A program made the translations under genes and the position numbers. A model generated the notes under the pieces. The model was not told the origin of the DNA. It did not search any database and worked only from the letters and a program-made list of their open reading frames with translations. Shown here piece after piece: positions 1 through 8,321 of a stretch of DNA of 34,625 nt. The stretch comes from Lachnospiraceae bacterium (GTDB lineage: Bacteria > Bacillota > Clostridia > Lachnospirales > Lachnospiraceae): positions 1 to 34,625 of the forward strand of contig JAFZZY010000051.1 of NCBI GenBank assembly GCA_017615545.1. The letters are read 5' to 3'. Every line of letters begins with the position of its first letter. Position 1 is the stretch's first letter.

Positions 1-105
1 AACACCATTATATGGGTTGGTCAGTCCATTTTCATCTGCCGGCAAAGCCGTTGTGTATTCCCATTGGGCAAATGCATCCTGTGTGTTGATTTTTCGTAGC
101 TCCAT
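1..105 (-). CDS. GNAT-family N-acetyltransferase, N-terminal fragment cut by window edge
   Basis: Only the first 35 codons lie in the window. The reading frame starts at an ATG at 103-105 and runs off the left edge without a stop. The peptide begins MELRKINTQDAF and contains LPADENGLTNPYNG. This matches the opening of a common Firmicutes GNAT subgroup, whose N-terminus typically reads like 'LP.DENGF.NPYYG' just before the acetyl-CoA fold. A weak AAGGAT ribosome site lies about 8 bases upstream. The catalytic fold itself is not visible, so the call rests on this signature alone. It lies downstream of the rRNA methyltransferase gene on the same strand, 53 bases away. Confidence 0.55.
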   Translation of the reverse strand, partial: MELRKINTQDAFAQWEYTTALPADENGLTNPYNGV

Positions 106-158
106 ACTATCTTCATCCTTATTTCTTTTCTTTCTATAAATCCGTTAGATCTATATGT

Positions 159-1391
159 TTACAAGTACTTCCCATCTGCCGTTACGCTTACCGTTCTCTC
201 CCGGGTGTTGCTCATTTTCTGCAAAAGACTCACAACTTCCACATGTTCCGTCGCAGGGAACATATCCACGGGTATGCAGCGCGTGACCTTATACTTTCCG
301 TGCATGGTCATGTACTTCAGGTCGCGGGCCAGCGTCTCGGGGTTACAGGAAATATAAACGATACGCTTCGGAGCCATGGTGATCAGGCTCTTCATAAACG
401 TCTCGGAACTTCCGCTCCGGGGCGGGTCCATGAAGACCACATCGGGTGCGGCAGACTGGCCGGCCAGCTTCCGGCAGAAATCGCCGGCATCGCCCACGAA
501 AAACTCCGCATTCTGGATCTTGTTACGTTTGGCATTGATACGTGCGTCGGCCACAGCTGCGCCGTTCAGTTCCACGCCGATGACATGCGCCGCTTTGGAT
601 GCGGCAAACAGGCCGATGGTTCCGATGCCGCAATAAGCATCGAGGATCGTTTCCTTTCCGGTCAATTTTGCGAAATCGATCGCCGTCGCATACAGCCGCT
701 CGGTCTGTACGGAATTCACCTGATAAAACGAACCGGGTGAGATCCGGAATGTCAGTGTACCGAGGGTATCTTCTATGAAGCCCGGTCCGTAGAGGGTGAT
801 ATTTCGCTCTCCGAGGACCATGGTCGTCTTTTTATCATTTACGTTTAGGATCACCGTGGTGATCTGCGGATGCGCCTTTAACAGCGCTTTCACGAAGTTA
901 TTCTTCGAAGGCAGGATGGGCGATGCCAGCACAAGCACCACCATGATCTGGCCGCTCTTCTTTCCGACGCGCACCATGACGTGCCGCAGCAGACCGAAGC
1001 CGGTATCCTCATCATAGGTCTTGATCTTGAAGGAAGGAAGCAGGCCGCGGATCGTCTGGATCACGGCATCTGCCGTCTCATCCTCGATCCAACACGACTC
1101 CACCGGAACGACGCGATGCGTCCCCTCCTGGTAGATGCCGGAAACGATCTTGCGATCCTTCGTATAGGCAAAGGTCGCATTGACCTTATTCCGGTAGTGC
1201 AGCGGATTCTTCATCCCGAGGATGGGCTCGACCTTGCAAAAGTCGTGAAGAAGCCCCTCCACCATGCGTTGCTTCTTAGATAGTTGCTTCGCATAGGACA
1301 GGTGCAACAGACTGCAGCCTCCGCACTTCTTCTCCACCGGGCAATGCGCCATCGATTCTGTTTTCTTCTCTGAAACCTGTTCTTCTTTCAT
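159..1391 (-). CDS. 23S rRNA/tRNA (uracil-5-)-methyltransferase, TrmA/RlmD family
   Basis: Predicted SAM-dependent RNA m5U methyltransferase of 410 residues. An N-terminal iron-sulfur cysteine set (C17, C23, C26 in CGGC, C100) is followed by the SAM motif DAYCGIGTIG, the DPPRSG motif and the nucleophile loop YISCNPETLARD with catalytic Cys near 349. The C-terminal EHVEVV carries the general base. It begins directly at the Fe-S region and so lacks the N-terminal TRAM domain of many homologues. The frame is open to a TTG at 1406, but that TTG sits directly after the upstream stop. AAAAGG lies 7 bases before the ATG at 1391, so I use that start. It lies 15 bases behind the MATE gene, probably co-transcribed. 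RlmD, RlmC and TrmA cannot be separated by eye. Confidence 0.9.
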   Translation of the reverse strand: MKEEQVSEKKTESMAHCPVEKKCGGCSLLHLSYAKQLSKKQRMVEGLLHDFCKVEPILGMKNPLHYRNKVNATFAYTKDRKIVSGIYQEGTHRVVPVESCWIEDETADAVIQTIRGLLPSFKIKTYDEDTGFGLLRHVMVRVGKKSGQIMVVLVLASPILPSKNNFVKALLKAHPQITTVILNVNDKKTTMVLGERNITLYGPGFIEDTLGTLTFRISPGSFYQVNSVQTERLYATAIDFAKLTGKETILDAYCGIGTIGLFAASKAAHVIGVELNGAAVADARINAKRNKIQNAEFFVGDAGDFCRKLAGQSAAPDVVFMDPPRSGSSETFMKSLITMAPKRIVYISCNPETLARDLKYMTMHGKYKVTRCIPVDMFPATEHVEVVSLLQKMSNTRERTVSVTADGKYL

Positions 1392-1406
1392 ATCTTGCCT
1401 TTTCAA

Positions 1407-2771
1407 TTAAATCTTGATCTTCGTCCATTTGCCGGAACGGAACCGTAGCCAGCCGAATAGGAAGCGGCTGACCTGATCTGCCAGAACGCCGATCCACACG
1501 CCGACGATGCCGAAGCCGAGAATGTATGCTCCGAGGTAGGCAAATGCAGTACGGATAATAGATACCGAAATGGTCGACGCCATTGCCGTATAGGCCGTGT
1601 CGCCCGCGCCGCGCAGACAGCCCATGTAGATGACCTGCGATACCTGGAAGATCACGATGAAGATCAACAGACGCAGGATGGAAACGCCGTACTCGACGAT
1701 CTGCGGATTCTCGGGGAACTCGGGATCCGTCGGAAAGAACATCTGCATAAAGATCCGGGCGCCGAAGAAATACAGCGCCGAGAGGAACAACGAGATGGCG
1801 AAACCGATGCGCCGGCACGTGCCGCCGTAGGCTTTCGCGAGTTCCGGCTCCTTCTGTCCCAGGCTGCGTCCGATGAGGGCCACCGCGGTCGCCTGAAGAC
1901 CATCGCCAAAGGAAAATGACAGTCCCATGACGTTCATGGCCACGTTATGCGCAGCGAACGGACTCGTTCCCTGCCTAGCCGCCATCATGGAAGTGAGCAT
2001 AAATCCGATGCGCATGAGCAACTGCTCGAAAAATACACTATATCCCACGCGGACGATCGAGAAAAACGCCGTCTTCGATGCGTGGATCTTTTCTTTGATG
2101 ATATAGGGAATGCTGACGAATACGTCCGATTTCATGATAGACAGGACGCTCATGATGCTGGCGACTACGGTGCCGAGCACGGTCGCGATCGCCGCTCCTG
2201 TTACGCCGAGCGCCGGAAAGCCGAAATGTCCGTTGATCAGCAGATAGTTTGCGCAGACATTGACCAGGTTCGAAGTGATGTTCGTGCGCATCGTGATGCG
2301 GGTATTGCCCGCGCCGCGCTGAGCCGCGTTGACGCCCATCTGGATGCAGTTGAAGACCATGCAGCTCATGATGATCCGAAAATATGCGACCGCCCGATCA
2401 TGTGTCTCCGGCTTCGAGCCCGACAGATGGATGATCGGTGATGCGAAGATCGACATCAGCGCGCCCACGACGATGGCCGAAACGATGATCAACATCAGCG
2501 ATGTCAACAGGATCTCATTGGCCTCGCGCCTGCGCTGCTCGCCCTTGCGTCGTGCGACCAGTGCGGACAATGAAACATTGGTCGCCATAAAAAGCGCCAG
2601 GCCGACCATCTTCGGTTGTTGCGTCAGTCCGACGGAAGCGACCGCCTCCGAGCCAAGCGAACTGACCATGTAAGAATCCACCATGCCGATGAATGCTACG
2701 AAAAACGATTCCAGCATCGCCGGCCAGGCCATGGCTATAGTTGTTCTGAATAAATCCCGTCGATCGTACAT
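1407..2771 (-). CDS. MATE-family efflux transporter
   Basis: A 454-residue integral membrane protein of about 12 transmembrane helices, the usual MATE length. The N-terminus reads AWPAMLESFFVAFIGMVDSYMV, a typical first MATE helix pair, and the two six-helix halves both carry the GAGDT/GAGNT-type signatures (RGAGNTRI in the first half, RGAGDTAY in the second). MATE proteins export organic cations or drugs in exchange for Na+ or H+; the substrate is unknown here. An AAAGGG ribosome site lies about 9 bases before the ATG, and a good promoter is at 2826-2854. It is followed after 15 bases by the RNA methyltransferase. It is not closely related to the MATE gene near 22.7-24.1 kb. Confidence 0.9.
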   Translation of the reverse strand: MYDRRDLFRTTIAMAWPAMLESFFVAFIGMVDSYMVSSLGSEAVASVGLTQQPKMVGLALFMATNVSLSALVARRKGEQRRREANEILLTSLMLIIVSAIVVGALMSIFASPIIHLSGSKPETHDRAVAYFRIIMSCMVFNCIQMGVNAAQRGAGNTRITMRTNITSNLVNVCANYLLINGHFGFPALGVTGAAIATVLGTVVASIMSVLSIMKSDVFVSIPYIIKEKIHASKTAFFSIVRVGYSVFFEQLLMRIGFMLTSMMAARQGTSPFAAHNVAMNVMGLSFSFGDGLQATAVALIGRSLGQKEPELAKAYGGTCRRIGFAISLFLSALYFFGARIFMQMFFPTDPEFPENPQIVEYGVSILRLLIFIVIFQVSQVIYMGCLRGAGDTAYTAMASTISVSIIRTAFAYLGAYILGFGIVGVWIGVLADQVSRFLFGWLRFRSGKWTKIKI

Positions 2772-2825
2772 AGTAAACGCCCTTTCTCACACCACCCCCC
2801 GCAGGGCTTAAAAGGTGCTCTCTTG

Positions 2826-2854
2826 ATTCTATGCCAAAAACGTCAAAATTGCAA
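2826..2854 (-). promoter_or_regulatory. sigma-A promoter for the MATE/RNA methyltransferase pair
   Basis: Read on the minus strand: -35 TTGCAA, 17-base spacer, -10 TAGAAT. The predicted start of transcription is near 2819, giving a leader of about 48 bases. It lies in the 238-base divergent gap with malQ. Confidence 0.6.
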
Positions 2855-2875
2855 GCCTTCACAGTCAAAAAAAGA

Positions 2876-2904
2876 TTGAATTCCGACGCGTTTTCATATA
2901 TGAT
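2876..2904 (+). promoter_or_regulatory. sigma-A promoter for malQ-plsC
   Basis: -35 TTGAAT, 17-base spacer, -10 TATGAT on the plus strand. Transcription would begin near 2911, leaving a leader of about 100 bases before malQ. It is divergent from the MATE promoter, with the two -35 boxes about 21 bases apart. Confidence 0.65.
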
Positions 2905-2924
2905 GTTACTAGAGTCAAGCCTAA

Positions 2925-2996
2925 GGTTTGCGAGGCAAACCCTATCCGGTTTTAAATATTTCACGATGAAGGTTTTATTGGTTTTCGCCTTCGTCG
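2925..2996 (+). promoter_or_regulatory. malQ leader with two hairpins
   Basis: The malQ 5' leader contains two inverted repeats. The first has perfect 7-base arms (GGTTTGC at 2925-2931, GCAAACC at 2935-2941, loop GAG). The second has 9-base arms (2964-2972 and 2988-2996, one G-T pair) and ends six bases before the GGAG ribosome site. Neither is followed by a T run, so neither is a terminator. They may affect translation initiation or mRNA stability, or bind a regulator; I know of no named leader that matches. Confidence 0.4.
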
Positions 2997-3009
2997 GGAT
3001 TGGAGTCAT

Positions 3010-4602
3010 ATGGCAACCGAAACTATGTTAAAACGTTACGCGGGCGTGCTGCTGCATCCCTCTTCCCTCCCGTCGCAGTACGGGATCGGAGACTTCGGAT
3101 CCGGCGCCTATGCGTTTATCGATTTTCTGAAGGAGTCCGGCCAGAGCGTCTGGCAGGTGCTTCCCTTCGGCCCCACGGGCTACGGCGACTCACCGTACCA
3201 GAGTTTTTCCGCATTTGCCGGACAGCCGCTGTTCATCAGCCCGGAGGTATTGCTGGCCCAGGGTCTTCTCCTGAAGCAGGACCTGCAGCCGCTACCGAAC
3301 TTCTCGGAGGACGCCGTGGATTATGGTTACGTCCTGTACTACAAAAACATGATCTTCCACCGTGCCTACGAGCACTTTAAGGAGAGCAAGGACCTCATCC
3401 TGAAGATGGAGTTCAAAGAGTTCTGCGAACGCGAAAAGGACTGGCTGAACGACTATGCCCTCTTCATGGTCTGCAAGGATATGCAGGACGGCGTTTGCTT
3501 CCTGGAGTGGACGCCCGAGTTGAAGCACCCGACCGCGCGTAAGAAGGCGGCCCTGCTCCGTTCGCATAAGGACGAGATCGACTACTATCGCTTTTTGCAG
3601 TACCTGTTCTACGTTCAGTGGGAGCGCGTGAAAGATTACGCAAACGCGCGTGACATCCGCATCATCGGCGACATCCCGATCTTCGTATCGCTCGACAGCG
3701 CCGAAATGTGGGCGCACCCCGAGCTCTTCTGCCTGACCGACGAGGGCTATCCTTCCGTCGTGGCCGGAGTTCCGCCGGATTATTTCTCCGAGACCGGACA
3801 GCTCTGGGGCAATCCTCTCTACAACTGGGATTATCACAAGAAAACGGGCTATGCATGGTGGATCCAGCGCATCCAGAAGCAGCTGGAACGCTTCGACATG
3901 CTCCGCATTGACCACTTCCGTGGTTTCGAGTCGTACTGGGCCATCCCTTACGGCGAGAAAACAGCGGTGAACGGCGCCTGGCTACCGGGCCCCGGCACCT
4001 CGCTCTTCCACGCCATCGCGAAGAAGCTAGGCGAGGATCTGCCCATCATCGCGGAGGACCTGGGCATCATTACCCCCGAAGTAACGCTCCTGCGCGACAC
4101 GCTGGGTTACCCCGGCATGAAGGTGCTTCAATTCGCGTTCAACGATCCCTCGGACAATGACCTCCTGCCCTTCCGTTTTACGACGACACAGTGCATCTGC
4201 TACACCGGCACGCACGACAACGACACAACGGTCGGCTGGTACCTGTCCCTGCCCGAGAAACTGAAAGATCGTGTCCGCCTGTATCTCAATACCGACGGCA
4301 AAAACATCCACTGGGATATGATCCGCTGTGCGATGGGCTCCATTGCCCAGTACGCCATCTATCCGATGCAGGATCTGCTCGGTTTCGGCAGCGACTGCCG
4401 CATGAACACACCGTCCACGCCGTCCGGCAACTGGACCTTCCGCGTTCGCGGCGAGCACTTCAACTCCGGTCTGGCTTCCTACCTGAAGACCATGACCGAA
4501 CTCTTCGGACGCTGTCCGGAGGATGTGGACGAAGCCGCTCCCGAACCGATCGAGGATGAAACTGACGAAACGATCGAGGCAGATGCCTCCGAGGAGGTAT
4601 AA
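3010..4602 (+). CDS. malQ: 4-alpha-glucanotransferase (amylomaltase), GH77
   Basis: A 530-residue cytoplasmic amylomaltase that transfers alpha-1,4-glucan segments between malto-oligosaccharides. It starts with the family opening AGVLLHPSSLPSQYGIGDFG. The catalytic residues are all present: nucleophile Asp301 in RIDHFRGF, acid/base Glu349 in IIAEDLG and transition-state Asp403 in THDND. The C-terminus has an unusual acidic tail of about 25 residues (many Glu and Asp) beyond the barrel. The start ATG has GGAG only 4 bases upstream; another ATG follows at codon 6 without a ribosome site. The stop is two bases before plsC, whose ribosome site lies inside the end of malQ, so the two are translationally linked. 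Confidence 0.95.
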   Translation: MATETMLKRYAGVLLHPSSLPSQYGIGDFGSGAYAFIDFLKESGQSVWQVLPFGPTGYGDSPYQSFSAFAGQPLFISPEVLLAQGLLLKQDLQPLPNFSEDAVDYGYVLYYKNMIFHRAYEHFKESKDLILKMEFKEFCEREKDWLNDYALFMVCKDMQDGVCFLEWTPELKHPTARKKAALLRSHKDEIDYYRFLQYLFYVQWERVKDYANARDIRIIGDIPIFVSLDSAEMWAHPELFCLTDEGYPSVVAGVPPDYFSETGQLWGNPLYNWDYHKKTGYAWWIQRIQKQLERFDMLRIDHFRGFESYWAIPYGEKTAVNGAWLPGPGTSLFHAIAKKLGEDLPIIAEDLGIITPEVTLLRDTLGYPGMKVLQFAFNDPSDNDLLPFRFTTTQCICYTGTHDNDTTVGWYLSLPEKLKDRVRLYLNTDGKNIHWDMIRCAMGSIAQYAIYPMQDLLGFGSDCRMNTPSTPSGNWTFRVRGEHFNSGLASYLKTMTELFGRCPEDVDEAAPEPIEDETDETIEADASEEV

Positions 4603-4603
4603 C

Positions 4604-5338
4604 ATGCGTACGATACTTAGTGTTCTGTTCGCCGTCATCTACCTGATCGTCGGCATCATCTTTTCATTCATTTTGTTTATCATCGGCCTGTTCAACAAGC
4701 CTTTAAAAGATAAGATCGCCCTGAAGATGGTTCAGGGAGCGTTCGGCGTCATCTGCTTCTTCTCCGGCGTTAAGAAGACCGTGATCGGTCGGGAGAACAT
4801 TCCCGAAGACAAACCCGTTCTTTACGTTGCCAACCACCAGAGTTACTTCGATATCATCATCGGCTACCGCCTGGTAAAGGGACGGTGCGGTTTCGTCGCG
4901 AAGAAGGAAATGCTGAAAGTTCCGCTGCTCCGTCACTGGATGAAGCTGCTCTACTGTCTCTTCCTGGATCGTGAAAACATCAAAGAAGGTCTGAAGACCA
5001 TCCTGCAAGGCATCGACTACGTAAAGAACCAGGGCGTCTCCATGTGGATCTTCCCTGAAGGCACCCGCAATAAAACGCCCGACGAGGGTATGCTCCCTTT
5101 TAAAGAAGGCGCGTTGAAGATCGCGGAGAAATCCGGCTGTCCGGTCATCCCGGTCGCCATCTCTAACACTGCGAGCATCCTGGAAAAACATGCTCCGTGG
5201 ATCCACAAAACGAAGGTAACCTTCCGCTTCGGCGAACCGATCCTCCTCTCCGAACTCGAAAAAGAAGACCGCAAACATGCCGGTGCTTACGTTCAGAAAG
5301 TGATCGAAAACATGCTCGAAAGCGAAACACAAGCATAA
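4604..5338 (+). CDS. plsC: 1-acyl-sn-glycerol-3-phosphate acyltransferase (PlsC family)
   Basis: A 244-residue membrane-bound acyltransferase that converts lysophosphatidate to phosphatidate in phospholipid synthesis. An N-terminal transmembrane segment (about residues 5-31) is followed by the HX4D motif NHQSYFD (H78, D83) and the FPEGTR motif (150-155), both diagnostic of the PlsC fold. The start is fixed by GAGGAGG ending 6 bases before the ATG at 4604. A longer reading of the same frame would extend back into malQ and has no basis. It is the second gene of a malQ-plsC operon and is closed by a strong terminator. The pairing of glucan and lipid genes is not an obvious pathway link. Confidence 0.93.
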   Translation: MRTILSVLFAVIYLIVGIIFSFILFIIGLFNKPLKDKIALKMVQGAFGVICFFSGVKKTVIGRENIPEDKPVLYVANHQSYFDIIIGYRLVKGRCGFVAKKEMLKVPLLRHWMKLLYCLFLDRENIKEGLKTILQGIDYVKNQGVSMWIFPEGTRNKTPDEGMLPFKEGALKIAEKSGCPVIPVAISNTASILEKHAPWIHKTKVTFRFGEPILLSELEKEDRKHAGAYVQKVIENMLESETQA

Positions 5339-5344
5339 AATATC

Positions 5345-5374
5345 AAAACCCGAGGCCATGCCTCGGGTTTTTTT
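5345..5374 (+). terminator. Rho-independent terminator of malQ-plsC
   Basis: An 8-base GC-rich stem (ACCCGAGG / CCTCGGGT, loop CCATG) is followed by a run of seven T. Four A precede it, so it may also act weakly on the convergent Nudix gene whose stop is at 5373-5375. Confidence 0.9.
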
Positions 5375-6269
5375 ATTTCCAGATCTCATTCCACAGATCT
5401 TCATGAGATTTCGTGAACAGTTCCGGTTTCTCATCTTTCGAGTAATATCTTAACCCGGTGGTCTCCACCTGGTCGCAGTACAGTTCTCCGCCGACCGGTT
5501 TCAGTTCATACGCGATCACAACGCTCTGTGCCTGATCACCGCTCGCGTAGGTGATATCCAGATCTGTAAACACGCCAATGATCTTACCGACCTCTACGTC
5601 CAGTCCCGTCTCTTCCTTCGCCTCGCGGATCGCCGCCATCTGCGGAGTCTCGCCGATCTCGATCGCACCTCCGGGGAAGCCCCACTTATTACTGTTTCCG
5701 CGTCTCTGCAGAAGAACTTCGCCCTTTTCATTAAAGATGCAACCTCCGGCAAATGTCAGGATGATCTTATCATGTCCCACCTTGCTGCGGATCCTGCGGA
5801 TGTAATTATCCGCCATGCTCTCTTCGGCTTTGATCTTATTCACAAAATCCTGAATATATTTTTCCTGAGTCGACATGATCTCCGGCAGTTCATCAATATT
5901 GACCCAACACAGCCTGTCACTCTCGGAATCCGCTCCCAACTTCCCCGAAAACTCTTTCACCACATAGACCGCGTCCGAATAATACATTTCATCCCCGTTC
6001 GGATACACCATGTGTATTCCGCCTTTTAACGCAAAGAGTTCCGGGTTCCGTATCTCCAGGTTCGTCTCCTCTTTTATTTCTCTTTTCAGGCCGTCAATGA
6101 AGTCCTCCCCGAGCTCCAACGCTCCCCCGGGAACACACCACAAACCATTGTCCGTTCTTCTTTCCAGCAGAATGGCCCTTTTCTCCTCATCATAAATGAT
6201 CGCCATCGCCGCCGGCGCCATCAAAGGCGTATGTCCCACCTTCTTTCTCAGATCAGACACATATCCCAT
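5373..6269 (-). CDS. Tandem double-domain Nudix hydrolase
   Basis: A 298-residue protein made of two Nudix domains. Each is introduced by a similar segment (LRKKVGHTP at the start, IRSKVGHDK at about 160), suggesting internal duplication. The second Nudix box is canonical (GGAIEIGETPQ...REAKEETGL, about 200-223). The first (about 48-71, REIKEETNL) has Asn in place of the conserved Gly but keeps the metal-binding REXXEE core. Nudix enzymes hydrolyse nucleoside diphosphates linked to other groups; the substrate is unknown. GGAG lies 9 bases before the ATG. A typical single Nudix protein is about half this length. It is convergent with plsC. Confidence 0.88.
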   Translation of the reverse strand: MGYVSDLRKKVGHTPLMAPAAMAIIYDEEKRAILLERRTDNGLWCVPGGALELGEDFIDGLKREIKEETNLEIRNPELFALKGGIHMVYPNGDEMYYSDAVYVVKEFSGKLGADSESDRLCWVNIDELPEIMSTQEKYIQDFVNKIKAEESMADNYIRRIRSKVGHDKIILTFAGGCIFNEKGEVLLQRRGNSNKWGFPGGAIEIGETPQMAAIREAKEETGLDVEVGKIIGVFTDLDITYASGDQAQSVVIAYELKPVGGELYCDQVETTGLRYYSKDEKPELFTKSHEDLWNEIWK

Positions 6270-6367
6270 ATCATTTTCTCCTATGTCCTTTTTATTGTTC
6301 CTGACTAATTCCGCATTCCTTGCGGATCTTTCGTATCCGAAGCTTGTATATTTATAGCCCAGTCGCT

Positions 6368-7753
6368 TTACTTCACATAACTCGTGATAACCAGATCTTC
6401 CACAATTCCATGATACGCGATATTTTCAAACGCTTCCCCATATTTTTCTCGGGCGGAAGCTACCACTTTATCAGATACCGCTTTATGGATCTCCGGTGGT
6501 ACGTCCACCTGATCGGAAAAGCCTCGGCCTTCAAAACGCGGAAGGAATTTGTCGACCAAACGGCCGGTATATGGCCAGCCACGTTCAATTACCTTGTTTT
6601 CGACTTCACGGAACATTGCTTTGCAAGCCGACTCTCGATCAAACTTCCAACTGTACCGCTTCGCATGCACGTCATAGGCCTTAAGTTCTTCCCAATATGT
6701 ATCATAGATCTCGCCGACAACACGCGAGTACTCTGCATTCTCTTTTTCGTATTCTGAGATGGCTGTACCTTTCCGTGCCGGGGCATCGCTCAGGCACAGA
6801 AATCTTCCCCCCGGCTTAAGAACACGATAGATCTCATCCAGCACTTTTTGAGGGTTCGAGATCAGATGCAACATGCTGTTTGCAACAACACAGTCAACGC
6901 TTTCGTCTTTCAGCGGTATTTCGAGCGCATTCATTCGACAGAGCGTCACATTTTCCAGTGATACATCATTGCGTTTGGCACGTTCCTGCAAAATCGTCAG
7001 CATTCCGTTCGAGATATCTCCGGCAATGATCCTGGTCCCATGCTTCGCGCACGGAACGGTGAAACAACCGTCGCCGCAGGCGAGATCGAGGAAAATGCCG
7101 TCCCCCGTCACTTCAGCGAGATGATCGGCAAAAAGCGCATCACCTTCCCAGATCGAATACTTCATGTTTCCGGAATATGCACCGCCGATGTGCTCGTAAC
7201 CGATGTACTTATCACCGTCGCCCGAAGTGACCAGATCCGGTGCGTCGGTCAATTGATAAATGTTGTTGACCACGGGCATATCCTTTAGATCACATTTGAA
7301 AATATCCCCGATATCTTTCATCTTACGCATAAGGATCAGATACTCCGTCGTACCTTCCTCCAGCTTCTTTTCTCCCGTTGCAACAAAGCCATGTCTTTCG
7401 TAGAAGCGGATGGCCTTAACGTTTTTCTCGAGCGCCCAGAGGTGGTCCGCATGGTGTTCATTGACCGCATACTCCAGTAACTGCGAACCAATCGCAGCAT
7501 TCTGCAGGACCGGCTCAACATACAACCTTGCAATGTAAGTACCCTCGATCTTTATAAATCCCTTGACGACGCCGTCATCATAGACGTACAAACTTTCCAG
7601 CGCCGTTTCAAGATCCTTCATAATGGCCGGAACCTGTAGCTCGGAGAAATAATACTCGTCACTTTGAAAGATCGGATAGAAATACAGGCGGTAGTTACAC
7701 ACCAGTATCTCCGCTATACGCGCTAAATCTTTACTCTCTGCTTTTCTGATCAT
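6368..7753 (-). CDS. GNAT acetyltransferase - SAM methyltransferase fusion
   Basis: A 461-residue two-domain protein. Residues about 1-145 are a GNAT fold (IARLYVEPVLQNAAIGSQLLEYA is the acetyl-CoA loop region; AIRFYERHGF is the typical end motif). Residues about 190-330 are a class I SAM methyltransferase (FLDLACGDGCFTVP motif I; RVLKPGGRFLCLSD post-motif). The remaining C-terminal part is probably substrate-binding. The frame is open to a GTG at 7762, but AAGGTG lies 6 bases before the ATG at 7753, so I use that. The substrate is unknown. Such fusions suggest two modifications of one ligand, or a gene fusion of neighbours; this is inference. Confidence 0.85.
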   Translation of the reverse strand: MIRKAESKDLARIAEILVCNYRLYFYPIFQSDEYYFSELQVPAIMKDLETALESLYVYDDGVVKGFIKIEGTYIARLYVEPVLQNAAIGSQLLEYAVNEHHADHLWALEKNVKAIRFYERHGFVATGEKKLEEGTTEYLILMRKMKDIGDIFKCDLKDMPVVNNIYQLTDAPDLVTSGDGDKYIGYEHIGGAYSGNMKYSIWEGDALFADHLAEVTGDGIFLDLACGDGCFTVPCAKHGTRIIAGDISNGMLTILQERAKRNDVSLENVTLCRMNALEIPLKDESVDCVVANSMLHLISNPQKVLDEIYRVLKPGGRFLCLSDAPARKGTAISEYEKENAEYSRVVGEIYDTYWEELKAYDVHAKRYSWKFDRESACKAMFREVENKVIERGWPYTGRLVDKFLPRFEGRGFSDQVDVPPEIHKAVSDKVVASAREKYGEAFENIAYHGIVEDLVITSYVK

Positions 7754-7815
7754 TTTACTCACCTTCTATCGAGTTCTCGATCTGCTCCAACATATGCTTT
7801 CGGCAATTTGCCGCC

Positions 7816-8295
7816 CTACAGTTCATGATAATACGGGCAGATATTTTCATAATGTCCGTCCTTCATGCGAAAGCCTCCCGGGATCGTGCCCAGCTGCGTA
7901 AAGCCCAGGCGCTCATACAGATGCCTTGCATGCGTATTGCCCTCTACGACAGCGTTAAACTGCAGAACGCGAAAGCCCAGCTCTCTGCCCTTCTTCAGAC
8001 AATCCATGACCAGCTTCTCGCCGATATGTTTTCCTCTCACATCGGAGGCCACCGCATAACTGGCGTTACAAATGTGGTTGCAACGGCCCACGTTGTTGGG
8101 ATGGAGGATATACAATCCCACGATCTTCCCGTCGTCCTCGGCAACTCCCGTAAAACTCTGGGAAGCGAAGAAAGCCGCACCGGTCTCTATGGTGAGACAC
8201 TCCTCCTGGGGAAATGCGATCCCCTCCTCGACGACTTCATTCCATATGCGGATCATTGCCCCTATATCTTCAAGCCCATATTCTCTGATGATCAT
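7816..8295 (-). CDS. GNAT-family N-acetyltransferase
   Basis: A 159-residue acetyl-CoA-dependent acetyltransferase. It shows the typical GNAT order: N-terminal IREYGLEDI, central VASDVRGKHIGEKLVMDCL (acetyl-CoA loop, a variant of RGKGIG) and C-terminal ARHLYERLGF. AGGAGG lies 9 bases before the ATG at 8295 and only 3 before an in-frame ATG at 8301, so the downstream start is preferred. The longer open frame back to 8430 overlaps the upstream gene and is not needed. It lies 26 bases behind the next GNAT gene. Substrate unknown. Confidence 0.85.
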   Translation of the reverse strand: MIIREYGLEDIGAMIRIWNEVVEEGIAFPQEECLTIETGAAFFASQSFTGVAEDDGKIVGLYILHPNNVGRCNHICNASYAVASDVRGKHIGEKLVMDCLKKGRELGFRVLQFNAVVEGNTHARHLYERLGFTQLGTIPGGFRMKDGHYENICPYYHEL

Positions 8296-8321
8296 TTTCA
8301 TCTGCCTCCTGTTTTGATCGG

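Noticed and set aside
243..740. Plus-strand frames across the RNA methyltransferase gene
   Set aside because: Antisense shadows of a gene with complete family motifs; no ribosome site or family resemblance.
2925..2996. malQ leader hairpins as an attenuator or known riboswitch
   Set aside because: No T run after either stem and no sequence of a known riboswitch class; retained only as a structured leader.
4027..4638. 203-codon minus-strand frame over the end of malQ
   Set aside because: Antisense shadow of the GH77 catalytic region.
6270..6367. Hairpin TCCGCA/TGCGGA between the Nudix and fusion genes as a terminator
   Set aside because: Stem of only six bases and no T run on either strand.
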